This document shows, piece after piece, positions 43,657 to 52,532 of a stretch of 64,000 nt of DNA. The translations under genes were made by a program, and so were the position numbers. The stretch's first letter is position 1. Every line of letters begins with the position of its first letter. Under the pieces are notes generated by a model. That model was not told where the DNA came from, did no database searches, and was given only the letters and a program-made list of their open reading frames with translations. The DNA is taken from assembly GCA_016281605.1 (NCBI GenBank), contig JAEEJA010000027.1, positions 62,001 through 126,000 of the forward strand, written 5' to 3'. The stretch comes from Lachnospiraceae bacterium. Its GTDB lineage: Bacteria > Bacillota > Clostridia > Lachnospirales > Lachnospiraceae.

Positions 43657-45972
43657 TTATTTAATCTTTTTTGATAAAATATAATCTTCATATCCATCTG
43701 CTGTAACAGTAATATTAAGCTTATCTCCCTTCTTTAGTTTTTTTGAAAGCTTAATAGAAATTTTACCATCAACATCCTTAGAAAGTTTTTTAACCTTCTT
43801 CTTAGAATTCTTGATTATCTTACGGGAAAGCTTAACATTTACCTTCGCTTTTGCAGAAATCTTGATAACAATCTTCTTTTTACCCTTTTTAGCTGTAACA
43901 TTTACTTCAAAAGTCTTTTTAGGTGTCATAGTGACAGTAGGCGCTACAACGGCTGAAGGTGTAGCTACAGGAGTAACAGATGTCTGAGGCTTCGAAGTAT
44001 TGTCTGTATTGTTTTCTTCTTTATTGTCATCCTCTTTATTATTATATTTTTCATTGATTTTGTCAAATGTTTCCTTATCATATCCTAAAGAATCTAAAGT
44101 ATTATCACTCCACTCTATCATAGGACTTACATAATTTGCTCTGTTTTGGAGGAATGATGCGATTGCACTGTAAACTCCTGAACCTTTTTCCTTAAGAGCT
44201 TTAAATGATTTAGCACCTTCTTTTTCACCGTAATACCTGATAAAGAACTGCTCCATAAGAGGATAATAAGAGCCATCAATCTCATCTAAACAGTTAAGTG
44301 CATTGGAAGTCTCAAATTCGGTACTACTAAGAGAATTAAGCTTTTCATTAAACTTTGTCCTGAATTCATAATTAGTCATAAGATATGCAAATGAAAGCAC
44401 GCCAGGGTTTGTAGTATCTGTATCAAGAAGTCCATTAGGCTTATAATTATCATCTTTTATAGTATTATGATAAACATCAGTGTCAGACCAACCTCCAAAG
44501 TCAAGATCACAGATAGCCATTCTCCAACGTCCGTCAGCGTAAGGAGATTCCTCACCTTCTACAGATTCGGTTGCCTTCCACATAATCCAGTTCTTACCAG
44601 GGAAATCCCATTTATTATCCATCCAGATTTCAGCAGCAAAGAAATCAAGTATAGAATCAGGATCAACCAATTTGCAGAACTCATCATAATCTTTCTTATC
44701 CATGAGATTTTCATGTTCATTTAAAAATGTATATAAATCTCTGTAATAGTAATCTGTATCTTCTGTTTCCCCTTCAGGTATAGGTCCATCATCTATAGCG
44801 TAACCTATCTCATACTTTTCAGCATCACCCTTGTATGAGATTACACTATCCTTATTTACAAAGTGCCTTTCCTCAAAGAGCGAATCAGCAAAATCCTCTT
44901 CAAATACATAAACACCAAAGTATTCACCATTAATAAATGTTACGCATGGTCTTGAATACTGTGTATCAAAGTTTTCATCACGAAGAAGCCCCTGCCAGAA
45001 TTGATCTGGATACTTAGTAGTAAATGCAGTATTACCTCCATTTCTTAAGTTTATCTTTTTATATGTCTCAATCTGTTCTCCCTTATCATTAAGTGAGCCG
45101 GGGAAGAAAGGATATTTAAAGCTTTTCTCTCCATAATCTTTTCTTGCATATAGTCTTAAGCCCTTCTGTATATCAGAACGTGAATAATTACCCTGAGTTC
45201 TGATTCCAAAATCCTGAGATAATTTAAGCTCTGTAGTACTTCCGTCACTTTCAAAATAATCTATATGACAAGGGCGTTCCCATTCCTTTCCTCTTTGCTT
45301 ATAATTAGCATCAAAAGCTCTTAATTCTCTGTATTTATTCTTATCTTCATTATACTCATCATCAAATTTCTTTCCTCTAACGTATATACCTGTTTCATAA
45401 TCATAGAAAGAATCATAATCCACAGATATAGACATAATAGCAAGACTCTGACCTGATGCTTTACAAGAATCTGCAATTCCGGGTATATAGTCAGACATAT
45501 CACCTACAAAATAAGTATTGGTAACTACATCGGAAAATGTACCGTCTGCATACTCTGCAACTGCTTTAACTACAGTTGCCTTTGTAACATAAGAATCCAA
45601 AGGAGCAGCATATTTGTCAACAAAGCCCTTTATTTTTCTGTCATAATAGATATTTACAGCATCATAAACTGCAGGATCAATTGCAGAAAAATAATTTGCT
45701 TCTAAGCTTCTGTTGTAAATATTTACAGCACCTTCGTACTTAATACCGTTTTCAGGAGTTGGAGTATTACCGTCTAAAGTGTAATAAATATTTACAGCCT
45801 CAGCACAATCAAAGGTTAAGTCAAATGCAGTATCATAAATACCTGACTCCTTTGACATTGTTAAGTTTTCAGCTGCATAAGAGATTTTAAAATTTGTATT
45901 AATTGCTGTTAAAAGTAAAAATACAAACATAAAAAAGCTTAGTGAAAACAAATTCTTTTTAATATTTTTCAT
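43657..45972 (-). CDS. Secreted CotH-type kinase with basic C-terminal tail
   Basis: A 771-residue exported protein. The signal peptide ends near SYAA (about 35). A chitobiase-C-terminal-like beta domain follows (YYTLDGNTPTPENG, about 40-110), then the CotH protein-kinase domain (about 160-590). That domain has ANYKQRGKEWERP, KINLRNGGN, VISYKGDAEKYE and the acidic metal-binding DLDFGGW near residue 487. The tail has an acidic/Asn linker, a Thr/Pro/Val stretch and about 85 residues rich in lysine (KKGKKKIVIKISAKAK), probably wall-binding. The ATG at 45972 has GGAGGG upstream; an ATG at 45984 overlaps that site. The substrate is unknown. It is paralogous to the gene at 47,899-49,887. Confidence 0.85.
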   Translation of the reverse strand: MKNIKKNLFSLSFFMFVFLLLTAINTNFKISYAAENLTMSKESGIYDTAFDLTFDCAEAVNIYYTLDGNTPTPENGIKYEGAVNIYNRSLEANYFSAIDPAVYDAVNIYYDRKIKGFVDKYAAPLDSYVTKATVVKAVAEYADGTFSDVVTNTYFVGDMSDYIPGIADSCKASGQSLAIMSISVDYDSFYDYETGIYVRGKKFDDEYNEDKNKYRELRAFDANYKQRGKEWERPCHIDYFESDGSTTELKLSQDFGIRTQGNYSRSDIQKGLRLYARKDYGEKSFKYPFFPGSLNDKGEQIETYKKINLRNGGNTAFTTKYPDQFWQGLLRDENFDTQYSRPCVTFINGEYFGVYVFEEDFADSLFEERHFVNKDSVISYKGDAEKYEIGYAIDDGPIPEGETEDTDYYYRDLYTFLNEHENLMDKKDYDEFCKLVDPDSILDFFAAEIWMDNKWDFPGKNWIMWKATESVEGEESPYADGRWRMAICDLDFGGWSDTDVYHNTIKDDNYKPNGLLDTDTTNPGVLSFAYLMTNYEFRTKFNEKLNSLSSTEFETSNALNCLDEIDGSYYPLMEQFFIRYYGEKEGAKSFKALKEKGSGVYSAIASFLQNRANYVSPMIEWSDNTLDSLGYDKETFDKINEKYNNKEDDNKEENNTDNTSKPQTSVTPVATPSAVVAPTVTMTPKKTFEVNVTAKKGKKKIVIKISAKAKVNVKLSRKIIKNSKKKVKKLSKDVDGKISIKLSKKLKKGDKLNITVTADGYEDYILSKKIK

Positions 45973-45992
45973 GATTCCCTCCATATCCGAAG

Positions 45993-46889
45993 TTAATCCA
46001 AGGAGCAGGAAATATGATATAATAAGTCTTCTACTATATCTTTATCAGTAAGACTGTATAACATTCTCGTTCCTGCCATCTCTTCAACTTCATTAAAATA
46101 AATCCTTTTATCAGAGTCTATCAAAAAGTCTATTCCCACAAAACCATATTTTTCTAGAGAAAATGCATTGATAAAATGACTTATAATGTTAATATTATCT
46201 GTGTCAGGTTCATATTTTTTTATCTTGCCTCCAAGTGAAAAGTTTGATTTAAAACTATCTTTTCCTTGCCTTAAGATACATGAATAGATTTTATTATTTA
46301 ATACATAAACTCTTATATCACATGCATTGCTCTCGATGAATCTTTGAATTATACATCCATCCGGAAATGATATATGTTGATAATCATATTTATCATCTAA
46401 TAAAAAAACTTCTTTTCCACCATGCCCTGAAACAGATTTAATAACAGGTGGCTTATCAAAGTGGATAAATCCTTTTTTTTCTTTCAAATATTCACATAAA
46501 TTTAATTTGTTATTTTCATATTCTTCACAGCTAAGAAAACATGTATCTGGAAAAATATCATATGATAATTTTATATCATGTTTATTAAAGTAATCCCTAA
46601 AGAATTCTATGGTTTTATATTTATTATTTGCAAGAGCTGTTACAAAAGAAGAATTATAAGCGCTAATATTATTATCTTCACATATTTTACTTATGTTTAA
46701 ATCTCTTGTTCTGTTAATACAAAATAAAATATTATCATAAAGCCTATCTTTAAAATCATTTTTTAAACATAAAGAAATATCCAAATTATAATTCTTTCCT
46801 TTATCTGTAAACATATCTATAAAGGCTCTGTTTTTAACAGCTTCATTAGGATTATATACTATTAATCCTTTTTTGGTATCCTTTTTCAT
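45993..46889 (-). CDS. RimK-like ATP-grasp ligase beside cotH
   Basis: A 298-residue ATP-grasp protein. An N-terminal domain (about 1-110, GLIVYNPNEAVKNRAFID) precedes the ATP-binding domain with FDKPPVIKSVSGHGGKEVFLL, CDIRVYVLNNKIYSCILR, and the metal site IYFNEVEEMAGTRML. It shares layout and opening residues with the ATP-grasp gene at 16,004-16,942, but the two are strongly diverged. Set between miaA and a CotH-type kinase gene, with AGGAG upstream, it is probably transcribed with them. It may modify a peptide or cell-surface component; that is inference from context. Confidence 0.75.
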   Translation of the reverse strand: MKKDTKKGLIVYNPNEAVKNRAFIDMFTDKGKNYNLDISLCLKNDFKDRLYDNILFCINRTRDLNISKICEDNNISAYNSSFVTALANNKYKTIEFFRDYFNKHDIKLSYDIFPDTCFLSCEEYENNKLNLCEYLKEKKGFIHFDKPPVIKSVSGHGGKEVFLLDDKYDYQHISFPDGCIIQRFIESNACDIRVYVLNNKIYSCILRQGKDSFKSNFSLGGKIKKYEPDTDNINIISHFINAFSLEKYGFVGIDFLIDSDKRIYFNEVEEMAGTRMLYSLTDKDIVEDLLYHISCSLD

Positions 46890-46905
46890 AAGGCTCCTAT
46901 GTAGA

Positions 46906-47850
46906 TTAAAGAATTTTTTTGCTTTTTAATTCATTTAAACAAAAATCAAGTATTTCATCTTCGTCTTTAAAGCTATCTTTATCAATCCAGATAACATCCT
47001 TCTCATGTTTAAACCATGTAAGCTGTCTCTTTGCAAAGCGCCTGGTATCAAGCTTGATTTTTTCATAAGCTTCTTCTATGGATTCATTACTTGAAAGATT
47101 ATCTATAAGCTCTCTGTAACCTATCCCCTGCATAGATGTCATATTACTCTTAACACCCATATCTATTAATGCTTTTATCTCATCCGTAAGACCGTTATCC
47201 TTCATAATATCAACTCTTTTATTAATATCCTCATAAAGAGTTTTTCTATCTTTATTCAGCACAAAATAAGCATAGTTATAGCTTGATTCTCTTTGCTTTT
47301 CTTCTGTATTATGTTTTGAGATAGGCTTACCTGTTATTTCGTAAAATTCTAAAGCTCTTATTATTCTCTTTATATTATTTTCATGAATGGTTTCGTAAGA
47401 TATTAAATCAACTTCCTTTAATCTATCATGAAGTGCTTTATTACCGTACTTAACAGCTTCTTCTTCAAGTCTTTTTCTGATTTCTTGATTTTCTTCCTCT
47501 TCATGAAATGAAACATCCTTTAAAACAGCCTGTATGTAAAATCCGGTTCCTCCGACTATTATAGGTAATTTACCTCTTTCGTAGATTTCTTCTATGCAAT
47601 CGTTGCACATTTTTTTAAATAGATATACATTAAATTCTTGTGTTGGCTCTATAATATCTATCATATGATGAGGTATACCGTTCATTTCTTCGGGTTTTAT
47701 CTTCGCAGTACCAATATTCATATGCTTATATACTTGCATAGAATCAGCAGAAATTATTTCTCCTCCTGTTAAAGAAGCAAGTCGTATACTTAACGAAGTC
47801 TTTCCTACTGCAGTAGGACCGGTAATGATTATTAAAGGTTTATTATTCAT
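46906..47850 (-). CDS. miaA: tRNA dimethylallyltransferase
   Basis: A 314-residue enzyme that isopentenylates A37 of tRNAs reading UNN codons. The P-loop is GPTAVGKTSLSIRLA at about 10-24. SADSMQVYKHMNIGTAK and the DMTSMQGIGYRE-like and RFAKRQLTWFKHEKDVIWI segments are diagnostic. It is full length. In many Clostridia miaA directly follows mutL; here a cotH gene separates them. Confidence 0.97.
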   Translation of the reverse strand: MNNKPLIIITGPTAVGKTSLSIRLASLTGGEIISADSMQVYKHMNIGTAKIKPEEMNGIPHHMIDIIEPTQEFNVYLFKKMCNDCIEEIYERGKLPIIVGGTGFYIQAVLKDVSFHEEEENQEIRKRLEEEAVKYGNKALHDRLKEVDLISYETIHENNIKRIIRALEFYEITGKPISKHNTEEKQRESSYNYAYFVLNKDRKTLYEDINKRVDIMKDNGLTDEIKALIDMGVKSNMTSMQGIGYRELIDNLSSNESIEEAYEKIKLDTRRFAKRQLTWFKHEKDVIWIDKDSFKDEDEILDFCLNELKSKKIL

Positions 47851-47898
47851 AATTACTCACAAAACTATTGATAAAAACTATTATTTCTAATTTAAACT

Positions 47899-49887
47899 TT
47901 ATTTATGAAGCTTTTTTATTGTTTTTTCAGCCCACTTAATCATAGGCTCAATATGTTTTTCTCTTTCATTTATAAATGCTTCGATAGCCTTATAGCCGCC
48001 ACCGCCACTGTTCATGTTATTAGAAAGACTTGAAAAGGCTTGTTCTTTACCATAATATCTGCTATAAAACTGAGAAAAAAGTGGAAAATAAGTATTATAA
48101 TAATAGTCAAGATTTTTCATTGCATCTTTTTTATTAAAGTTTTCTTTTGAAAGATTATATATCTTCTTTTCAAAATCAGCTCGCCAATTATCATTGGTAT
48201 AAAGATATGCAAACATTAAAACAACAACATTATTTGTATTCATATCCAGCATACCGTATGCTTGATAATTATCTTCTTTTATAGTATTTTTAACAGCATC
48301 TGATTCTCCGCACCATCCACCAAATTCGAGATCGCAAAAGCAGAATCTCCAACGTCCATCTGCGTAAGTATTTTCTTCACCTGATATATTTTTTTCTGTA
48401 TCTGTAGCTCTCCAGATAAGCCAGTTTTTACCGGGCCAGTCCCATTGATTGTTAATCCAAAGCTCAACAGCAAAGTAATCTCTTACTGAATCCGGATCTA
48501 CAAGTTTACAAAAATCTTTAAAATCTTTTTCTTTTTTAAGATTTTTGTGAGTACTGTAAAAATCCAATAATTCCTTTAAGTAATAACCTTCATCTGTTTC
48601 CCCTGCAGGGAGCTCTCCATCATCTATTGTATAACCTGTTGTATATACTTCAGCATCTCCCTTATATGAGACAACCGAATCATCCAAAACATTATACCTT
48701 TCTTCAAACAGCTTTCCACAATAGTCTTCCTGAAGTACATATAAACCAAAATACTCTCCATCAATATAAACTATACATGGTCTGGAGTGTTGAGTGTCAA
48801 CATTTAAGTCTCTAACCATATTTTGCCAATATTGATCATTAAACTTATTTATAAAGGCAGAGTTTCCTCCGTTTCTTAATGTGAGTTTTTTGTATTTATT
48901 TATAGATTTCCCTTCATAATCCTTTGATTCTTCAAAGAAAGAGTATTCAAAATTCTTAAGTCCCGGAGTATAATCCTCTCTTGCGTAAATTCTTAAACCC
49001 TTTTGTAAATCTGAACGTGAGAAATTTCCCTGTACTCTTAAGCCACAATCCTGTTGTAGAATAAGCTTAGTCTCTTCTCCATCACTCTCAAAATAGTCTA
49101 CATGAGCATATCTTTCCCACTCTTTACCACGCTGTTTATAGTTAGCATCGTACCCTCTGAGTTCTCCGTTTACAACCATATTTGAGCTTATCTCTTCTCC
49201 GTCCTTATAAAAATCTTCTTCGAATTTTTTCCCTTTTACATATATACCTTTTTCTTCATCAAAAAGAGAATCATAATCAACGGAAATTGACATAATTGAT
49301 AAAGGAATACCTGAAGAAGCAGTACTTTCTTCTATTCCCTTTATATGTTCCTTTATATTACCTATAATATAAGTATTAGTAGCGACAGATGTATATTTAT
49401 TGTCAGAATAGCTTCCTACAGCCCTTATTACAGATATCTTATCAACTTCATCGTCAGAAGGAGCGGTATACATATCGCCTATTTCTTTTTTTTCTGAATC
49501 AAAAGTTGCATTAGCTGCATCAAAAAGAACCGGATCTACAGCTGATACATAGTTTTTATCACCATTTCTTTCAGAAATAGTAATACTATCTTTATACACC
49601 TTTCTGGCGGAACTGTTTCTAGGGTCACTACCGTCTGTAGTATAAAAAATCTTTTTTATATCCGAAGGAGCGCTAATCTTTAAATCAAAAGAAGAATTAT
49701 AACAGCCGGAAGCTTTGGACATAGTTATTCCTTTGGAGTTATCATTAGTTCCGAAATGATTATCATTTCCTGATAGTATTCTGTTGTTTTTCATACTAAA
49801 AACATATATACAGATTAGTACTCCAAGTATTAAAACAATTCCTATAAATATTAATACAGAATTTTTGGTTGTTTTATCTTTCTTCAT
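47899..49887 (-). CDS. Membrane-anchored CotH-type kinase
   Basis: A 662-residue paralogue of the secreted CotH protein at 43,657-45,972. A single N-terminal membrane helix (about 10-30) replaces the cleavable signal. The chitobiase-C-like domain (IFYTTDGSDPRNSS) and the CotH kinase domain follow, with YDANYKQRGKEWER, KLTLRNGGN, VVSYKGDAEVY and DLEFGGW near residue 519, where Glu replaces the second Asp of its paralogue. It lacks the lysine-rich tail and ends shortly after the kinase domain. It lies between mutL and miaA, 20 bases from mutL, so it is probably in the same operon. Confidence 0.85.
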   Translation of the reverse strand: MKKDKTTKNSVLIFIGIVLILGVLICIYVFSMKNNRILSGNDNHFGTNDNSKGITMSKASGCYNSSFDLKISAPSDIKKIFYTTDGSDPRNSSARKVYKDSITISERNGDKNYVSAVDPVLFDAANATFDSEKKEIGDMYTAPSDDEVDKISVIRAVGSYSDNKYTSVATNTYIIGNIKEHIKGIEESTASSGIPLSIMSISVDYDSLFDEEKGIYVKGKKFEEDFYKDGEEISSNMVVNGELRGYDANYKQRGKEWERYAHVDYFESDGEETKLILQQDCGLRVQGNFSRSDLQKGLRIYAREDYTPGLKNFEYSFFEESKDYEGKSINKYKKLTLRNGGNSAFINKFNDQYWQNMVRDLNVDTQHSRPCIVYIDGEYFGLYVLQEDYCGKLFEERYNVLDDSVVSYKGDAEVYTTGYTIDDGELPAGETDEGYYLKELLDFYSTHKNLKKEKDFKDFCKLVDPDSVRDYFAVELWINNQWDWPGKNWLIWRATDTEKNISGEENTYADGRWRFCFCDLEFGGWCGESDAVKNTIKEDNYQAYGMLDMNTNNVVVLMFAYLYTNDNWRADFEKKIYNLSKENFNKKDAMKNLDYYYNTYFPLFSQFYSRYYGKEQAFSSLSNNMNSGGGGYKAIEAFINEREKHIEPMIKWAEKTIKKLHK

Positions 49888-49907
49888 TTGAGATTATATC
49901 TCCTTTA

Positions 49908-51812
49908 TCACACTATTCTCTTAAATTTTCTGTCTAAATCATATTTTGAAAATTTAATCATAGTCGGTCTTCCATGAGGACAATTATATGGATTCTCTAA
50001 TGATAATAATTCATTTAAGAGAGTTTGAACCTCAAGAATATCCATGGAATTATTTCCCTTTACAGCTGCTTTACAAGACATGGTTGCTACTTTGAGCATG
50101 AAGTCCTTTGATTTTGCACTGCCTGCATCCGAAAGACAAGAATCAAGCATTTCTTTAAATAAATCTTCTCTCGAAAGCTCAGGAAGGTTATCAGGAATTC
50201 CGGTAAGAGCAAACTCATTACCTCCGAACTCTTCGATTATAAATCCCATATTGTTAAATGTTTCAATATTTTCTTGTAAAGCAGTTTGCTCTGAAAGACT
50301 TAATGTAACAATTATTGGAGGATTTAACTCCTGGATTGTAACATTGTTTTCTGTGATTTTTTTCATAAATCTCTCATAATTAACTTTTTCATGAGCAGCA
50401 TGCTGATCAATAATATACATATTATTTTCAAATTCAACAATCCAATATGTCAGAAAAACCTGACCTATGATTTTGCATTCTTTTATGGCTTTTTCTGTCA
50501 TAAAATCAGAGCTTATATCTGATAGAGATATTTGAGATTTTTTTTCTTTATTAAGATTATCTTTATTAAGATTATCTCTATTAAGATTATCTTTTTCTAT
50601 ATTATCAGATGAAACCTGATAGGCAGATACATTATCTGACACATACATAGTATCAGATATTTCTTTATCATATAACCGTAGATTATTGTCTTCTTTTACA
50701 TTTAAAATCGGTGAATCAGCTGTATATGACACAGGAGAAGCATTTAAAGTTTTATATTCCTTTGGTTCACTTGGAATATCAATCTTTTCAGGTTTTTTTT
50801 CTATACTGATTTCAGGAATTAATTCTTTATATTCGAGAGTATTTTTAATTGCCTTATGTACAGCTTCGTATATATACTGTGAATTAGAAAATCTGATTTC
50901 CATTTTTTGAGGATGTACATTAACATCAGTAAGCGACGGATCTATATCTATAAAAAAACAGGTAAACGGAAATTTATGAAGCATAATGTAAGGCGCATAT
51001 GCATCTAAAATGGCCTTTTGTATAACAGAGCTTTGTATGTACCTTCCGTTAATAAAATATGTCATAAACTTTCGGCTTCCTCTGTTTATAAGAGGCTTTC
51101 CTATATATCCATGAATCTTTATTACCTCATCGTTATAATCCACTTCTAAAAGGTTATTAAGAGTTTCTCTTCCGTATATCTTATAGATACAATCTTTCAA
51201 GCTGCCATTTCCAGCGGTATCTATCTTTGTCTGAGATTTGTTTATAAATCTCAAAGCAGTACCGGGATGTGAAAGTGCTATTTTTTCAAGAAGATCACTT
51301 ATATATCCAGCTTCAGTCTGAGGCCTTTTTAAGAATTTTTTTCTTGCAGGCGTATTAAAAAATAAGTTTCTGACTATAAAGGTAGTTCCATCAGGACATG
51401 CAACTTCTTCTATATGCTTATCTTTCCCACCGTTTGACGTATATCTGGTGCCTGTAAAGCTATTTTTTGTTTTTGTAAGCATCTCCATCATAGATACAGA
51501 ATCTATACTTGCAAGAGCTTCTCCTCTAAATCCTAAACTATCTATGGATTCTAAATCTTTAGCATCATTAATCTTACTTGTTGCATGAGGAGTAAAAGCC
51601 AAAGCTACATTATCTGCAGATATTCCACTACCGTTATCTGTTACTCTTATAAGTTTTTCTCCACCCTCTTCTATCTCAACGGTTATCCTGGAGCTACCTG
51701 CATCGATTGCATTTTCTACCATTTCCTTTACTACTGCAGATGGTCTTTCTATAACTTCACCAGCAGCAATTTTATTGATTGTATCCTGATTTAAAACATG
51801 TATGTCATTCAT
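49908..51812 (-). CDS. mutL: DNA mismatch repair protein MutL
   Basis: A 634-residue MutL. The GHKL ATPase N terminus includes VENAIDAGSSRITV, TDNGSGI and GFRGEALASI. The C-terminal dimerisation and nuclease domain has the endonuclease motif D-Q-H-A-x2-E-x4-E (IIDQHAAHEKVNYE) and the C-P-H-G-R-P motif, so it is a nicking MutL. The linker (about 330-430) is poorly conserved and contains a triplicated five-residue unit (see repeat). mutS is far away on the other strand. Confidence 0.96.
   Translation of the reverse strand: MNDIHVLNQDTINKIAAGEVIERPSAVVKEMVENAIDAGSSRITVEIEEGGEKLIRVTDNGSGISADNVALAFTPHATSKINDAKDLESIDSLGFRGEALASIDSVSMMEMLTKTKNSFTGTRYTSNGGKDKHIEEVACPDGTTFIVRNLFFNTPARKKFLKRPQTEAGYISDLLEKIALSHPGTALRFINKSQTKIDTAGNGSLKDCIYKIYGRETLNNLLEVDYNDEVIKIHGYIGKPLINRGSRKFMTYFINGRYIQSSVIQKAILDAYAPYIMLHKFPFTCFFIDIDPSLTDVNVHPQKMEIRFSNSQYIYEAVHKAIKNTLEYKELIPEISIEKKPEKIDIPSEPKEYKTLNASPVSYTADSPILNVKEDNNLRLYDKEISDTMYVSDNVSAYQVSSDNIEKDNLNRDNLNKDNLNKEKKSQISLSDISSDFMTEKAIKECKIIGQVFLTYWIVEFENNMYIIDQHAAHEKVNYERFMKKITENNVTIQELNPPIIVTLSLSEQTALQENIETFNNMGFIIEEFGGNEFALTGIPDNLPELSREDLFKEMLDSCLSDAGSAKSKDFMLKVATMSCKAAVKGNNSMDILEVQTLLNELLSLENPYNCPHGRPTMIKFSKYDLDRKFKRIV
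50546..50590. repeat. Three tandem 15-base repeats inside mutL
   Basis: CTTTATTAAGATTAT occurs twice exactly (50546-50560 and 50561-50575) and a third time with one change (50576-50590). The unit is five codons, encoding Asn-Leu-Asn-Lys-Asp-type repeats in the flexible MutL linker, so copy-number change would keep the frame. Confidence 0.9.
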
Positions 51813-51858
51813 AAAACCCTTACTCTCCCAATATAGGATTACTTAATGTATTATCATA

Positions 51859-52530
51859 TTATATGCTTTTACGTACTATATTATTCTTTCCCTTATATAT
51901 CGATGTTTTTGGCACATATCCTCTTACAGATGACAAAGGGTAGATATTTGAATTACTTCCAATAATTGTTCCCGGATTAAGAACGCTGTTACACCCTACT
52001 TCAACATAATTTCCGAGTATTGCTCCCATTTTCTTTAGACCGGTGGGAATGAAATCGTTATTATATTTAATATTTACAAGTGTTTTATCTGATTTAACAT
52101 TAGATGTTATACTTCCTGCACCCATATGTGATTTAAATCCAAGTATAGAATCACCAACATAATTATAATGAGGTACCTGAACATTGTTAAAAAGAATAAC
52201 ATTTTTTAATTCTGTAGAATTACCTACTACGCAGTTCTCTCCTACTATTGCTTTTCCTCTTATAAATGCTCCGGGTCTTACTTCGGTTTCTTTACCGATA
52301 ATAGCCGGTCCAAGTATGGTGGCATTGGGATAAATCTTTGCACTCTTAGCTATCCAAACATTTTCTCCGGGATTATCATATTCATCGACGGGAAGCTTTG
52401 GACCTGCAAATAATATAAATTCTTCTATATCAGAAAGCACCTCCCATGGGTACTCCTTTCCGTCAAATATAGATGCTGCCATGGTTTCATCTAAGTTGAA
52501 TAAATTTATTATCTTAAGTTCGTCGTACAT
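51859..52530 (-). CDS. Left-handed beta-helix (hexapeptide repeat) protein, GlmU-C-terminal-like
   Basis: A 223-residue protein built largely of hexapeptide repeats (about 65-200: AKIYPNATILGPAIIGKETEVRPGAFIRG and onward). It resembles the acetyltransferase half of GlmU and is often annotated as UDP-N-acetylglucosamine pyrophosphorylase. There is no N-terminal nucleotidyltransferase domain, so that activity is not supported. The acceptor is unknown. Its ribosome binding site lies in the last codons of topB, two bases away, so it is translated from the same mRNA. Confidence 0.8.
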   Translation of the reverse strand: MYDELKIINLFNLDETMAASIFDGKEYPWEVLSDIEEFILFAGPKLPVDEYDNPGENVWIAKSAKIYPNATILGPAIIGKETEVRPGAFIRGKAIVGENCVVGNSTELKNVILFNNVQVPHYNYVGDSILGFKSHMGAGSITSNVKSDKTLVNIKYNNDFIPTGLKKMGAILGNYVEVGCNSVLNPGTIIGSNSNIYPLSSVRGYVPKTSIYKGKNNIVRKSI

Positions 52531-52532
52531 AG

